64,000 nucleotides of DNA from positions 124,001-188,000 of the forward strand of contig MVIG01000001.1 in the NCBI GenBank assembly GCA_002086835.1, in the 5' to 3' direction. The position numbers and the translations under genes are program-made. Position 1 is the first letter of the stretch; every line of letters starts with the position of its first letter. Shown in pieces: positions 54,381 to 63,030 of this stretch. The notes beneath the pieces were generated by a model. The model saw only the letters and a list, made by a program, of their open reading frames with translations. It had not been told where the DNA came from and searched no databases. Source of the DNA: Mycolicibacterium porcinum (lineage in GTDB: Bacteria > Actinomycetota > Actinomycetes > Mycobacteriales > Mycobacteriaceae).

Positions 54381-54442
54381 GTGAAACCCCGTGCTCTGTG
54401 GATGCTCCTGTATCGATTACCGGATTCGATCGCCCAGCGGTT

Positions 54443-54501
54443 ATGTGCAACTTAACCTGAATTTGCCGATAGTTCAGGTCATATTGACCATCCCGCCTGA
54501 A
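54443..54501. promoter_or_regulatory. Candidate PucR binding region
   Basis: In the 185-bp gap between the PucR gene and the GlcG-like gene lie ATGTGCAA (54443-54450), an inverted repeat ACCTGAA-N11-TTCAGGT (54455-54479), and a third CCTGAA half-site (54496-54501). ATGTGCAA recurs near the permease/MFS pair. These are candidate operator sequences for the divergent regulator. Confidence 0.5.
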
Positions 54502-54565
54502 CCCGCACGTTGATAGACATTCCAGCGTCAGCCGATACCGACTGCCGCAAGAGAGCGAGCTATCA

Positions 54566-55018
54566 ATGCACCGAATTCACCGCATCACCCTTGATGACGC
54601 GTTGCCGCTGCTGGCCGCGGGCCGGGCCAAGGCCGAGGAGATCGGCGTCAAGCAAACGCTGTGCGTTTGCGATGACGGCGGCAATGTCCTTGCGCTGCAC
54701 CGGTTGCCGGGCGCCCGGCTCACCGGCGTGGACATCGCCATCGCCAAGGCGTTCACCGCGGCCGGCCACGAGCGCGCCACCCACCTGTTCAACGAGCCGC
54801 CCAACGGACCGGCCCTGCCCGGCAACGAGGCGTTCGGCATCAGTCACATGCTGCCCGGCAAGTTCGCCATCTTCGTTGGCGGATTCCCCCTGGTCTTCGA
54901 CGGCCAGATCGTCGGCGGCGTGGGGATCAGCGGCGGCAACGGTGAACAGGACAAGGCCGTGGGCGCGGCGATCCTGTCCGAGTTCGAGGCGCTGACCGCC
55001 TCGGTGGCCCGGGCCTGA
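54566..55018 (+). CDS. GlcG/HbpS family protein (DUF336)
   Basis: A 150-residue GlcG/HbpS-like protein. The fold signature is clear: TLDDALPLLAAGRAKAEEIGVKQTLCVCDDGGNVLALHRLPGARLTGVDIAIAKAFTAA (in parts) and the glycine-rich IVGGVGISGGNGEQDKAVG. Members bind heme or cobalamin-like ligands or have obscure roles beside catabolic operons, often next to oxidoreductases. It is the first gene on the plus strand after the PucR region, with a 123-bp gap to the diiron oxidase gene. Confidence 0.9.
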   Translation: MHRIHRITLDDALPLLAAGRAKAEEIGVKQTLCVCDDGGNVLALHRLPGARLTGVDIAIAKAFTAAGHERATHLFNEPPNGPALPGNEAFGISHMLPGKFAIFVGGFPLVFDGQIVGGVGISGGNGEQDKAVGAAILSEFEALTASVARA

Positions 55019-55141
55019 CACCCGGCCGGTGTGCATCCTGACCCGTCCGGGAGCTGAGCGCCGGTGATTGTGACCATGGTCTGCGCCGAGCGCCCTAGTT
55101 AATCTCCTTGGCACCCAAGCTAATTCAAGAAAGGGCGAATC

Positions 55142-55861
55142 ATGACTCAACTTCTGGGACGCGACGAGTTCCGTGCCGAACTCGAGAATGCGATCAAAGG
55201 CCGAGAAGCCAAGAACGCGTCGTTCTCCAAGGCCTGGGCTGAGGGCAAACTCAGCAAGGAGCACTTCGCCCGGTGGGCGGAGAACCACTACCACTACGTC
55301 GGTCCGTTCGCCGACTACCTGGCCAACATCTACTCCAACACCCCCGACGAGTTCACCGGCGCAAAGGATTTCACACTGCAGAACATGTACGAGGAGGAGC
55401 TGGCCGACATCCGGCACACCGATCTGCTGATCAAGTTCGGTGAGGCCTGCGGGACCACCAAGGAACGCATCGAGGATCCGGCCAACATGAACGCGATCAC
55501 CCGCGGGCTACAGGCCTGGTGCTACGCGGTGTCGCAGCGCGAACACTTCGTGGTGGCCACCGCGGCCCTGGTGGTCGGACTGGAATCACAGGTACCCAGC
55601 ATCTACACCAAGCAGATCGTGCCGCTGCGGGAGGTGTACGGGTTCACCGAGGACGAGATCGAGTTCTTCGATCTGCACATCACTTCCGATGTGGTGCACG
55701 GTGAGCGCGGCTACCAGATCGTGCTCGATCACGCCGACACCCCGCAGTTGCAGCAGCGCTGCCTGCAGCTGGTGCGCTGGGGAGCCGAGATGCGGTTCTC
55801 CTACACCAAGGGTCTCTACGACTACTACGTCGCACCCGATCTCGAACCCGTTTCCGCCTGA
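55142..55861 (+). CDS. Heme-oxygenase-like diiron oxidase (HDO; CADD/TenA/PqqC-like fold)
   Basis: A 239-residue all-helical protein of the TenA/PqqC/CADD superfamily. It carries what looks like a full diiron site: Glu85-x6-His92 in EELADIRH, Glu148 in VGLESQVP, and His179-x3-Asp183-x2-His186 in LHITSDVVH. These match the six metal ligands known for CADD in order and spacing, whereas PqqC is metal-free. HDOs use O2 to oxidise amines, amino acids or fatty acids. Rieske ferredoxin and reductase genes follow at once, suggesting dedicated electron delivery. An AAAGGG site precedes the ATG; a small CTTGG/CCAAG repeat at 55107-55119 lies upstream. Substrate unknown. Confidence 0.85.
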   Translation: MTQLLGRDEFRAELENAIKGREAKNASFSKAWAEGKLSKEHFARWAENHYHYVGPFADYLANIYSNTPDEFTGAKDFTLQNMYEEELADIRHTDLLIKFGEACGTTKERIEDPANMNAITRGLQAWCYAVSQREHFVVATAALVVGLESQVPSIYTKQIVPLREVYGFTEDEIEFFDLHITSDVVHGERGYQIVLDHADTPQLQQRCLQLVRWGAEMRFSYTKGLYDYYVAPDLEPVSA

Positions 55862-55896
55862 TTCCCGATCCGCCGCCTCGACAGAAAGGTAACGCC

Positions 55897-56247
55897 ATGA
55901 CCACGCAGTGGATCGCGGTGGCGAGCACCAAGGACCTCACCCGCCGCCGCAAGCTCCGGGTCGAGATCGACGGTCTGGCCATCGCATTGTTCGAGGCGGC
56001 GGGACGGGTATATGCGTTCGCCGACACCTGTATTCATCAAGACCGGTCCCTGGCCAAGGGCACCCTGCTGCACGGCAAGGTGATCTGCCCGGGCCATCAG
56101 TGGCAGTTCGACCTGGAGACCGGGTACGAGGAGAGTCAGGACCGCTGCCAGCCCACGTACCCGGTCCGGGTCGAGGGAGAAACCATCTACGTCAACCCAA
56201 CGGCCCCGCTGGGCGCCGTGACCGCGGGAAGGGAAGCGCAGGCATGA
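55897..56247 (+). CDS. Rieske-type [2Fe-2S] ferredoxin, copy 1
   Basis: A 116-residue small Rieske protein. The cluster ligands are Cys45-x-His47 and Cys64-x2-His67 (CIHQDRSL ... CPGHQWQFD). Such proteins shuttle electrons from an FAD reductase to an oxygenase. AAAGG precedes the ATG. The stop overlaps the start of the reductase gene (ATGA), so the two are coupled. The most obvious acceptor in the cluster is the diiron oxidase. Confidence 0.95.
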   Translation: MTTQWIAVASTKDLTRRRKLRVEIDGLAIALFEAAGRVYAFADTCIHQDRSLAKGTLLHGKVICPGHQWQFDLETGYEESQDRCQPTYPVRVEGETIYVNPTAPLGAVTAGREAQA

Positions 56248-57500
56248 CCGGTCGGACTCTCGTGACCGTCGGGGCGGGGCAGGCAGCCGCGGTGGCCGCC
56301 CGCACCCTGCGCCGGCGCGGTTTCGACGGGCGCATCGTGCTGGTGGGCGACGAGCCGCATCTGCCCTATCAGCGACCCCCACTGTCCAAAGAATTCCTTT
56401 CCGGCGCTGACGGTTTCGAGTCGCTAGAGATCCTGCCCGAGAAGTGGCGGGCCGACAATGATGTGGAGATCCGCACCCGCGCCGAGGTGATCCGGGTCGA
56501 TGCGGCCGGGCGCCGGGTGGAGCTGGCCTCGGGGGCGCCGATCGAGGCTGACGCCGTGCTGTTCGCCACCGGCGGGCGACCCCGGGTTCTGCAGGTGCCG
56601 GGCCCACGCCCGGAACTCGTGCACTACCTGCGCACCGTCGACGATGCGATCGCCCTGCAACGCTCACTCACCCCCGGTAGCCGGTTGGCCATCATCGGTG
56701 CCGGCTTCGTCGGGCTGGAAACAGCCGCCACCGCACGGAGTCTGGGTACCGAGGTGACCGTGCTGGAGGCCGCGCCGGTGCCGCTGGCCAACGTCATCGG
56801 CGCCCGGCTGGGTGCTGAACTCGTGCGCATCCACCGTGACCACGGCGTCGACGTGCGCACCGGCGTCACGGTCGAGCAGTTGAGTACCACCGCCGAGGGC
56901 GTGGTGGTGGACTGTGCGGACGGCGGTCGACTGGAAGCCGATGCGGTGCTGATCGGAATCGGCATCGTCCCCAACACCGAGGTGGCCGCGGCCTCTGGCC
57001 TGCAGGTGCGCGACGGCATCGTGGTCGACGCGCAGGGCCGAACCTCGACGCCGCACATCTACGCCGCAGGTGATGTGGCGCAACGCTACTCGGCTCGGGC
57101 CGGCGGTCACGTCCGGTTCGAACACTTCGACAACGCCAACCGGCAGGGTGCCGCGGTGGCCAACGCCATGCTCGGTCGCGATGCGGTCAGCGACGACGCC
57201 CCGTGGTTCTGGTCGGACCAATACGACCACAACCTGCAACTGCTCGGCGAAGCCACCACCGACCTGGTGATCCGCGGCAATCCCGATGACAACGACTTCA
57301 CCGCCTTCTACCTCGACGGCGACCTGCTGCGCGGAGTGTTCACCGCCGATCGGGGCGAGGACGTGATGGTGGGCCGGGAATTGCTGGGACGCCACATCGA
57401 ACGGGCGGTGCTCGCCGACGAGGACACCGACCTGTGGGACCTGGTGGAAACCGAGGAGGCGGTGTCGTGTTGCCCGAGCACACGAGGAACGAAACAGTGA
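56244..57500 (+). CDS. FAD-dependent ferredoxin reductase
   Basis: A 418-residue NAD(P)H:ferredoxin reductase of the putidaredoxin/rubredoxin reductase type found with Rieske and P450 oxygenases. It has an N-terminal FAD motif (LVTVGAGQAAAVAARTLRRRG), the signature LPYQRPPLSKEFL, a central NAD motif (RLAIIGAGFVGLETAATARSLG) and the second FAD motif STPHIYAAGDVA. ATG at 56244 overlaps the Rieske stop; the stop overlaps the proposed ALDH start (GTGA). It would pass electrons from NAD(P)H to the Rieske proteins. Confidence 0.95.
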   Translation: MTGRTLVTVGAGQAAAVAARTLRRRGFDGRIVLVGDEPHLPYQRPPLSKEFLSGADGFESLEILPEKWRADNDVEIRTRAEVIRVDAAGRRVELASGAPIEADAVLFATGGRPRVLQVPGPRPELVHYLRTVDDAIALQRSLTPGSRLAIIGAGFVGLETAATARSLGTEVTVLEAAPVPLANVIGARLGAELVRIHRDHGVDVRTGVTVEQLSTTAEGVVVDCADGGRLEADAVLIGIGIVPNTEVAAASGLQVRDGIVVDAQGRTSTPHIYAAGDVAQRYSARAGGHVRFEHFDNANRQGAAVANAMLGRDAVSDDAPWFWSDQYDHNLQLLGEATTDLVIRGNPDDNDFTAFYLDGDLLRGVFTADRGEDVMVGRELLGRHIERAVLADEDTDLWDLVETEEAVSCCPSTRGTKQ

Positions 57501-58936
57501 TCGAAGGAACGAATTTCATCGACGGCCAGTGGGTGCCCGCGGTGTCCGGCCGGACCTTCCGGCGGTGCAATCCCGCCGACCCCGACGACGTGATCGGGGT
57601 CTTCCCGGCGTCAGAGGCCGCCGATGTGAGTGCCGCGGTCGAGGCACTGGAGAAGGCCGGCCCGGAATGGGCGGCCACCGCACCCGAACACCGCGCCGCG
57701 ATCCTGGAATCGGCTGCCGCGCAGTTGGAATCGCGCGCACCAGAGCTGATCGCCGAGCTGATCCGGGAAGAGGGAAAGACCACCGCCGAGGCCACCATGG
57801 AGGTCAGCCGGACCCCGGCCAACCTGCGCTTCTACGCCGGGGAGGCCACCCGGACCACCGGAAGCACCTATCCCGCGGCCGGCGACGGACTGGTCTACAC
57901 CCTGCGAGAACCAGTCGGCATCGTCGGCGCGATCACCCCGTGGAATTTCCCGTTCAACATCCCGTCGCGCAAGATCGGACCTGCGCTGGCCGCCGGTAAC
58001 CCGGTGTTGTTCAAACCCTCCGAGATCACCCCGCTGATGGGGCAGCGTCTGGTCGAAGCCCTGCTGGACGGCGGCTTGCCGCCCGGCGTCATCGCACTGG
58101 TGCAGGGCGAGGGCGCCGCGGGGGCTGCGGTCGCCGCCGAATCCCGGGTAGCGGCCGTCACCTTCACCGGTTCCACCCAGGTCGGCCGGGCCATCCACCG
58201 CGTCGTCGGACCTCAGCGCCGCGTGCAGTTGGAGATGGGTGGGAAGAACCCGGTGGTGGTCGCCGAGGACGCCGACCTCGACGGCGCCGCGGCTCTGATC
58301 GTCAAGGGCGCCTTCGGGCTCAGCGGTCAGGCCTGCACCGGTACCAGCCGGGTGATCGCGGTGGACGCCGTGCACGACGCGCTGCTGGAACGGGTGGTCG
58401 CGAAGGCAGACACGCTTCGGGTCGGCCCAGGGGACCAGCCCGGGGTGAACATGGGCCCGCTGGCCAGCGCTGCCCAACTCGACAAGTTCTTGCACTACGT
58501 GCAGACCGGTGTGGCAGAGGGGGCCAGCCTGCGCTGCGGCGGCACCACCGTCGGTGATCACGGATTCTTCGTCCGTCCCACCGTTTTCGCCGATGCGCTA
58601 CCCACCATGCGAATTGTCACCGAGGAGGTCTTCGGGCCGTTGATCGCCTTCCAGCGGGCCGGCTCGCTGGACGAGGCGGTGGATCTGGCCAACGCCACCG
58701 AGTTCGGGCTCAGCGCGGCGATCGTCACCGGTGACCTCGCCGCCGCCACCCGGTTCGCGCACCGGTCCAGGACGGGCCTGGTCAAGGTCAACCAGCCCAC
58801 CACCGGCATGGCGATGAACGCCCCGTTCGGCGGTTACAAGGCCTCCAGCACCCAGACCTACAAGGAACAGGCCGGCGCCACGCTCATGGAGTTCTACACG
58901 CTGGAGAAGACCGTCTACCTGACCCCGTCCGTTTGA
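57497..58936 (+). CDS. Aldehyde dehydrogenase (NAD(P)+)
   Basis: A 479-residue ALDH-superfamily enzyme. Catalytic residues are Glu246 in QLEMGGKNP and Cys280 in SGQACTGTS; the coenzyme motif FTGSTQVGRAI and the oxyanion Asn in PWNFPFN are present. The C-terminal KEQAGATLMEFYTLEKTVY resembles the alpha-ketoglutarate semialdehyde dehydrogenase branch. GTG at 57497 overlaps the reductase stop by 4 bases; a GTG at 57467 is an alternative. It probably oxidises an aldehyde made in this pathway. Confidence 0.94.
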   Translation: MIEGTNFIDGQWVPAVSGRTFRRCNPADPDDVIGVFPASEAADVSAAVEALEKAGPEWAATAPEHRAAILESAAAQLESRAPELIAELIREEGKTTAEATMEVSRTPANLRFYAGEATRTTGSTYPAAGDGLVYTLREPVGIVGAITPWNFPFNIPSRKIGPALAAGNPVLFKPSEITPLMGQRLVEALLDGGLPPGVIALVQGEGAAGAAVAAESRVAAVTFTGSTQVGRAIHRVVGPQRRVQLEMGGKNPVVVAEDADLDGAAALIVKGAFGLSGQACTGTSRVIAVDAVHDALLERVVAKADTLRVGPGDQPGVNMGPLASAAQLDKFLHYVQTGVAEGASLRCGGTTVGDHGFFVRPTVFADALPTMRIVTEEVFGPLIAFQRAGSLDEAVDLANATEFGLSAAIVTGDLAAATRFAHRSRTGLVKVNQPTTGMAMNAPFGGYKASSTQTYKEQAGATLMEFYTLEKTVYLTPSV

Positions 58937-58948
58937 ACAGGAGCTGCA

Positions 58949-59302
58949 ATGGAATTCACCCGAGTCGCCCGGTCGGGGCAGGTGCCCGAAGGGATCGTGC
59001 GGCGGTTCTTCGCCGGCGAGCACGAGTTCGCGGTGGCTCGCCTCAACGGCAAGGCCTACGCCACGTCCAACTACTGCACCCACCTGGACTGCATGTTGTC
59101 CTCGGGCAAGCTCGTCGACGACGGGATCGGATGTTCCTGCCACGGAAGCGCATTCGACCTGGAGACCGGTGAACCGATCTGCCCGCCCGCCACCGTCGCG
59201 ATCAAGACCTACCCGGTGCAGGAACGCGACGGGGAGATCTTCGTCGGTGTGGAACCCGGCGAGATCCCGGTCGGTCCGCGCCGTCGGCGCAAGGGAGCGT
59301 GA
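58949..59302 (+). CDS. Rieske-type [2Fe-2S] ferredoxin, copy 2
   Basis: A 117-residue Rieske ferredoxin with ligands Cys43-x-His45 and Cys62-x2-His65 (CTHLDC ... CSCHGSAFD), plus extra cysteines at 48 and 64. It differs clearly from copy 1 (more NirD/biphenyl-dioxygenase-ferredoxin-like). AGGAG precedes the ATG. Its stop shares a base with the next gene's ATG. No Rieske oxygenase alpha subunit is present in the window, so its acceptor is open. Confidence 0.94.
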   Translation: MEFTRVARSGQVPEGIVRRFFAGEHEFAVARLNGKAYATSNYCTHLDCMLSSGKLVDDGIGCSCHGSAFDLETGEPICPPATVAIKTYPVQERDGEIFVGVEPGEIPVGPRRRRKGA

Positions 59303-60900
59303 TGGACCCCGAAGCGCGCCCGTCGGCGCTGTCGCTGGGTGGCATGGTCAGCTCCAGCCATCCCGCGGCCAGCTTCGCCGGGGCCCGGGTGCTGGCGGCG
59401 GGCGGCAACGCCATCGACGCCACCTTGGCCATGGCCGCGCTCACCTGGCTGGTGCTGCCCGGCCAATGCGGGATCGGCGGCGACGCGTTCGCGGTGGTGC
59501 GCGAACCCGACGGCCGGGTGTGGACGATCGGCGGATCGGGATTCGGCCCGGACGGCGGGACCACCCCGTTCTATCGCGACCAGGGGCTGAGCACCATCCC
59601 GCTGTACGGGGCGCTCGGTGTCGCCGTCCCCGGTGCACCTGCGGCGCTGGCGGCCCTGCACACCCACGGGGCCAGCCGCGGGCTGCCCGAACTGTGGGAG
59701 CCCGCGGCCCGGATCGCCGAGACCGGTCTGGCCTGCTCGGCCAAGACCGCCGCCGACGTACGCGAGGCGCTCACCGCCATCCGCCGCGATCCCGGCCTGG
59801 CCGCGGTCTATGCACCCGGCGGGGACGCGGCCCGGGTGGGGGACCGGATCGCGCAACCCGATCTGGCGCGCACCATTCGCCGGCTGGCCCACGACCCGAC
59901 CGATTTCTACACCGGCGAATTCGCCGAACGTGCCGTCACGATGTTGTCTGCGGCCGGCGCGCCGTTCAGCGGTGATGAGTGGGCGGCCGGGGCCGCCGCC
60001 GCGCCCGAGACCGCGATCACCGGCGGCTACGCCGGCGCCACGATCCACCAGACCCCGTTGCCCACACCCGGCTGGATGGTGCTGCACCAGGCCGCACTGT
60101 GCGACGGCGTCCTCGGCGACCGGCCCTGGCTGGGCGCCGAGGCGATTGACCGGATGGCGCGGGCAGCCCGGCTGGCCTTCGCCGACCGGCTGGCGCTGTG
60201 CGGCAGCGACAACACCGGATGGCGAGACATCCTGGATCCCAACCGGATTGCGCGCCAACGTCAGGACCTGGCACACGCCAGCGAGGACCGCTTGGCGTTT
60301 TCGGTGCGCGGCGGGGACACCACCTGCACCGCTGCCGTGGATGCTGCCGGTCGTGCGGTGTCATTCATCCACTCGCTGGGTTTCACCTTCGGAGCGACTC
60401 TCACCGTGCCCGGTACCGGGGTGGTGCTCAACAACCGGCTGGGCCGCGGTGCCTACCTGATCCCAGGTCACCCCAACGAAGTCGTGCCGCGACGTAGACC
60501 GCTCAACACCCTCAATGCCTGGATCGCCACCGGAGCGCGCGAGGAGCTGCTGGCTCTTGGCAGCATTCCCGGCGGGGACGGGCAGGTGCAATGGAACATG
60601 CAGCTGCTGTCGCATCTGTTCGACCATGGGCTGGACCCGGCCGCCGCGGTGGCCGCGCCCCGGTTCACCGTGTTCCCCGGGTCCGACGCCGAGGTGATCG
60701 ATCAACCAGCCGAACTGCGCGTCGAGGATCGGATCGACGAGCGGGCCCGGGAACGGTTGCGCGCCAACGGTCACCGGGTCGTGGTGCAAGGGCCCTACGG
60801 CGCAGGCGGCAGCGCCCAGGTGATCTGCCGCGACGAACGTGGGGTACTGCGCGGCGCCGCCGATCCGCGCCAGGAAGGAGTGGCGATCGGTGTCGACTGA
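59302..60900 (+). CDS. Gamma-glutamyltransferase family Ntn hydrolase
   Basis: A 532-residue GGT-like protein. The autoprocessing/nucleophile Thr is Thr340 in GGDTTCTAAVD, in place of the usual TTH motif (here T-T-C), followed by GTGVVLNNRLGRGA. The N-terminal half begins with the family pattern GGMVSSSHPAAS ... AGARVLAAGGNAIDATLAMA. No signal peptide is seen, unlike most GGTs, so it is probably cytoplasmic. It could cleave gamma-glutamyl or other amide bonds. ATG at 59302 follows AAGGGAG; a GTG sits one codon before it. The stop overlaps the ridA-like gene. Confidence 0.9.
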   Translation: MDPEARPSALSLGGMVSSSHPAASFAGARVLAAGGNAIDATLAMAALTWLVLPGQCGIGGDAFAVVREPDGRVWTIGGSGFGPDGGTTPFYRDQGLSTIPLYGALGVAVPGAPAALAALHTHGASRGLPELWEPAARIAETGLACSAKTAADVREALTAIRRDPGLAAVYAPGGDAARVGDRIAQPDLARTIRRLAHDPTDFYTGEFAERAVTMLSAAGAPFSGDEWAAGAAAAPETAITGGYAGATIHQTPLPTPGWMVLHQAALCDGVLGDRPWLGAEAIDRMARAARLAFADRLALCGSDNTGWRDILDPNRIARQRQDLAHASEDRLAFSVRGGDTTCTAAVDAAGRAVSFIHSLGFTFGATLTVPGTGVVLNNRLGRGAYLIPGHPNEVVPRRRPLNTLNAWIATGAREELLALGSIPGGDGQVQWNMQLLSHLFDHGLDPAAAVAAPRFTVFPGSDAEVIDQPAELRVEDRIDERARERLRANGHRVVVQGPYGAGGSAQVICRDERGVLRGAADPRQEGVAIGVD

Positions 60901-61327
60901 ACAGATGCCTGCAGTCGTCCCGCAGGGCGACTACCGGCCGGCGGTGCTGCATGACGGTGTGGTGTACACCGCGGGTGTGACGCCTCGGGTGGGCGGCGAG
61001 CTGAGGGTGCGCGGTGTGGTCGGGCAAACACTGTCGGCGGAGCAGGCCCGGGCCGCCGCGCAGATCGCGGCTGCGAATGCGCTCGCGGCGGTGCGGTCAG
61101 TTCTGCCCGCCGACGCCGAGAGGATCCGGTGCCTGCGGATGACGGTCTACATTGCCTGTACGCCAACATTTCACGATCTTTCCGCAGTCGCCGACGGTGC
61201 CTCGGCGCGGATCCGGTCAGAACTCGGGGATGCTGCGTTGCCGGTGCGGGCCGCCATCGGGGTGCAGACCCTACCGTCCGGCGCCCCGGTCGAAATCGAC
61301 TTGATTGCAGCGGTTTCGAGACGGTGA
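60890..61327 (+). CDS. RidA (YjgF/UK114) family protein
   Basis: A 145-residue RidA-type protein; family members hydrolyse reactive enamine/imine intermediates made by amine and amino-acid enzymes. The C-terminal block LPVRAAIGVQTLPSGAPVEIDLIAA carries the conserved Arg and the trimer-forming strand. The GTG at 60890 lies 9 bases after GGAG and overlaps the end of the GGT-like gene. Its presence suggests that the pathway forms an enamine or imine. Confidence 0.92.
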   Translation: MSTEQMPAVVPQGDYRPAVLHDGVVYTAGVTPRVGGELRVRGVVGQTLSAEQARAAAQIAAANALAAVRSVLPADAERIRCLRMTVYIACTPTFHDLSAVADGASARIRSELGDAALPVRAAIGVQTLPSGAPVEIDLIAAVSRR

Positions 61328-61467
61328 GGAGCAATCGGACCGGATAGCGCACGGCGCGTCGGAATGTGCGCTATTGATTGTAGTGCGTCTGACGTTCGGT
61401 CAGCTGAAGCGAAACCGACTGAACACCAGAGTGTTACGACAACAGCCCGAAGAACTATGTGGATTGG

Positions 61468-63030
61468 ATGGTGACGCCTTTGTCTGCGGCACACTGGGTC
61501 TACCTGATCGGTCTCGCTGTACTGATAGCGACCGTGGTGGCCAAGAAGAACGTGATCGCCCCGGCTCTCGTCGCCACCTTCCTCACCGGCCTGGTCTATC
61601 AGGGCAGCTTCACCATGGGGCTGGGCTCGATCTTCAACGCTGCCATCGCCGGGACCCGGGAGCTGCTACCGGTTTTCATCATCATCGCTCTGGTGACCGC
61701 GATGCTCGGGGCGATGCGCGCACTCGGTGCCGACGTCTTGATGGTCCGCCCGTTGAGCGGGTTCTTCCGCAACGGCCACATCTCGTATGTGCTGCTCGCG
61801 GTGGTGACCTTCCTGCTGTCGCTGGCGTTCTGGCCCACCCCGGTACTGCCACTGATCGCTGCGATCCTGCTGCCCGCCGCGCTCCGGGCCGGTCTGTCGC
61901 CGTTGGGCGCGGCGTTGGCGATCGCCATCGCCGGGCAGGGGATGGCGCTGAGTTCGGACTACATCATGGGGGTGGCTCCGGCGCTGTCCGCCGAAGGTGC
62001 CCACGTCTCGGCCCGGATGATCGCCGACCGCGCTACCGTCATCGCCCTGATCGCCGGGGTGATGGCGTTGGTGGTGGCCTACTTCCGCGACGTACGGACC
62101 AAGATGTCCAACCCGGCCGAGGCTGACGAAAGCCCCTCGTCCGGCTCCGGTCAGGCCGAATCGAGTTCCGGTCGCACAGTCACTTCGGGCCCCACCCCGG
62201 GGACTCCGGCCGCTGCCGCTGACCCGGTGCCGGCCGGGCCCGGGGCCGCGAACCGAGGCGCCACCGCGACCCTGGCCGTCGCCCCGGCCTCCGAAACTGC
62301 CACCGCCGAATCCGATCGGCCCTCGCCCAAGGCGCTGATCGTCGCCGTGTGCGTACCTGCGTTGTTCGGGGCCCTGCTGGTTTTCATGCTGCTCGGCCGT
62401 TTCACCTCGCTGATCCCCGATATCGACGAGGGATTGGGTGCACCCCTGGTCGGTGGCACCGCCGCGCTCGCGCTGGTGGCAATCGCCTTGATCGCCAAGC
62501 GAAACGACTGGCTGGGTGAAGTCGGCACCCACTTCACCGACGGCATCACCTTCTCGTTCCGCACGATGGGGATGGTGATTCCGGTGGCCGGCTTCGTCTA
62601 CATCGGGCTGGCCGACTACTCCGGGGGAATTCTGGGTCTGCCCGAGGGTGCGGATGCACCGGCATTCCTGTTCGACGCCGTCGAGCGGGTGCAACCGCAC
62701 ATTCCACAGGTGCCGGTGTTCGCGGCCTTCGCGATGCTGCTGATCGGCATGCTGATCGGGCTGGACGGAAACGGTTGGCCAGGCTTGCCGTTCACCGGAT
62801 CGATGGCCGGGGCGCTCGGGGGTGACAGCACCGATGTGGCCACACTCGCCGCCATCGCGCAGAACGGGGCCAGCTGGACCGGCGGTGGCACGCTGGTGAT
62901 CTGGTCGTCGCTGATCGTGGTCGCCGGCCTGACCGGGGTTCCGGTCGTCGACCTGGCCCGTCGGTTGTTCATCCCGGTCGTGACAGGACTGGTGGTGGCC
63001 ACTGCGATCGCCGCGGCGGTCATGCTGTGA
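61468..63030 (+). CDS. DcuC/GntP-like permease, copy 2
   Basis: A 520-residue transporter, paralogue of the permease at 49293-50885. Shared blocks include LFWPTP-type LAFWPTPVLPLIAAILLPAA, AGQGMALSSDYIMGVAPAL and SWTGGGTLVIWSS. A Pro/Ser/Ala/Glu-rich linker of about 75 residues separates the two membrane halves. The ATG at 61468 is chosen by comparison with the start of copy 1 (TPL-AAHW-YL); GTG at 61459 or 61471 is possible. It is the likely importer for the catabolic cluster, since its stop overlaps the amidase start (GTGA). Confidence 0.87.
   Translation: MVTPLSAAHWVYLIGLAVLIATVVAKKNVIAPALVATFLTGLVYQGSFTMGLGSIFNAAIAGTRELLPVFIIIALVTAMLGAMRALGADVLMVRPLSGFFRNGHISYVLLAVVTFLLSLAFWPTPVLPLIAAILLPAALRAGLSPLGAALAIAIAGQGMALSSDYIMGVAPALSAEGAHVSARMIADRATVIALIAGVMALVVAYFRDVRTKMSNPAEADESPSSGSGQAESSSGRTVTSGPTPGTPAAAADPVPAGPGAANRGATATLAVAPASETATAESDRPSPKALIVAVCVPALFGALLVFMLLGRFTSLIPDIDEGLGAPLVGGTAALALVAIALIAKRNDWLGEVGTHFTDGITFSFRTMGMVIPVAGFVYIGLADYSGGILGLPEGADAPAFLFDAVERVQPHIPQVPVFAAFAMLLIGMLIGLDGNGWPGLPFTGSMAGALGGDSTDVATLAAIAQNGASWTGGGTLVIWSSLIVVAGLTGVPVVDLARRLFIPVVTGLVVATAIAAAVML

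Noticed and set aside
55142-55861. PqqC (PQQ synthase) assignment
   Set aside because: No other pqq genes are present, and the protein has a diiron ligand set of the CADD/HDO type that PqqC lacks. Mycofactocin genes at the other end of the window are unrelated.
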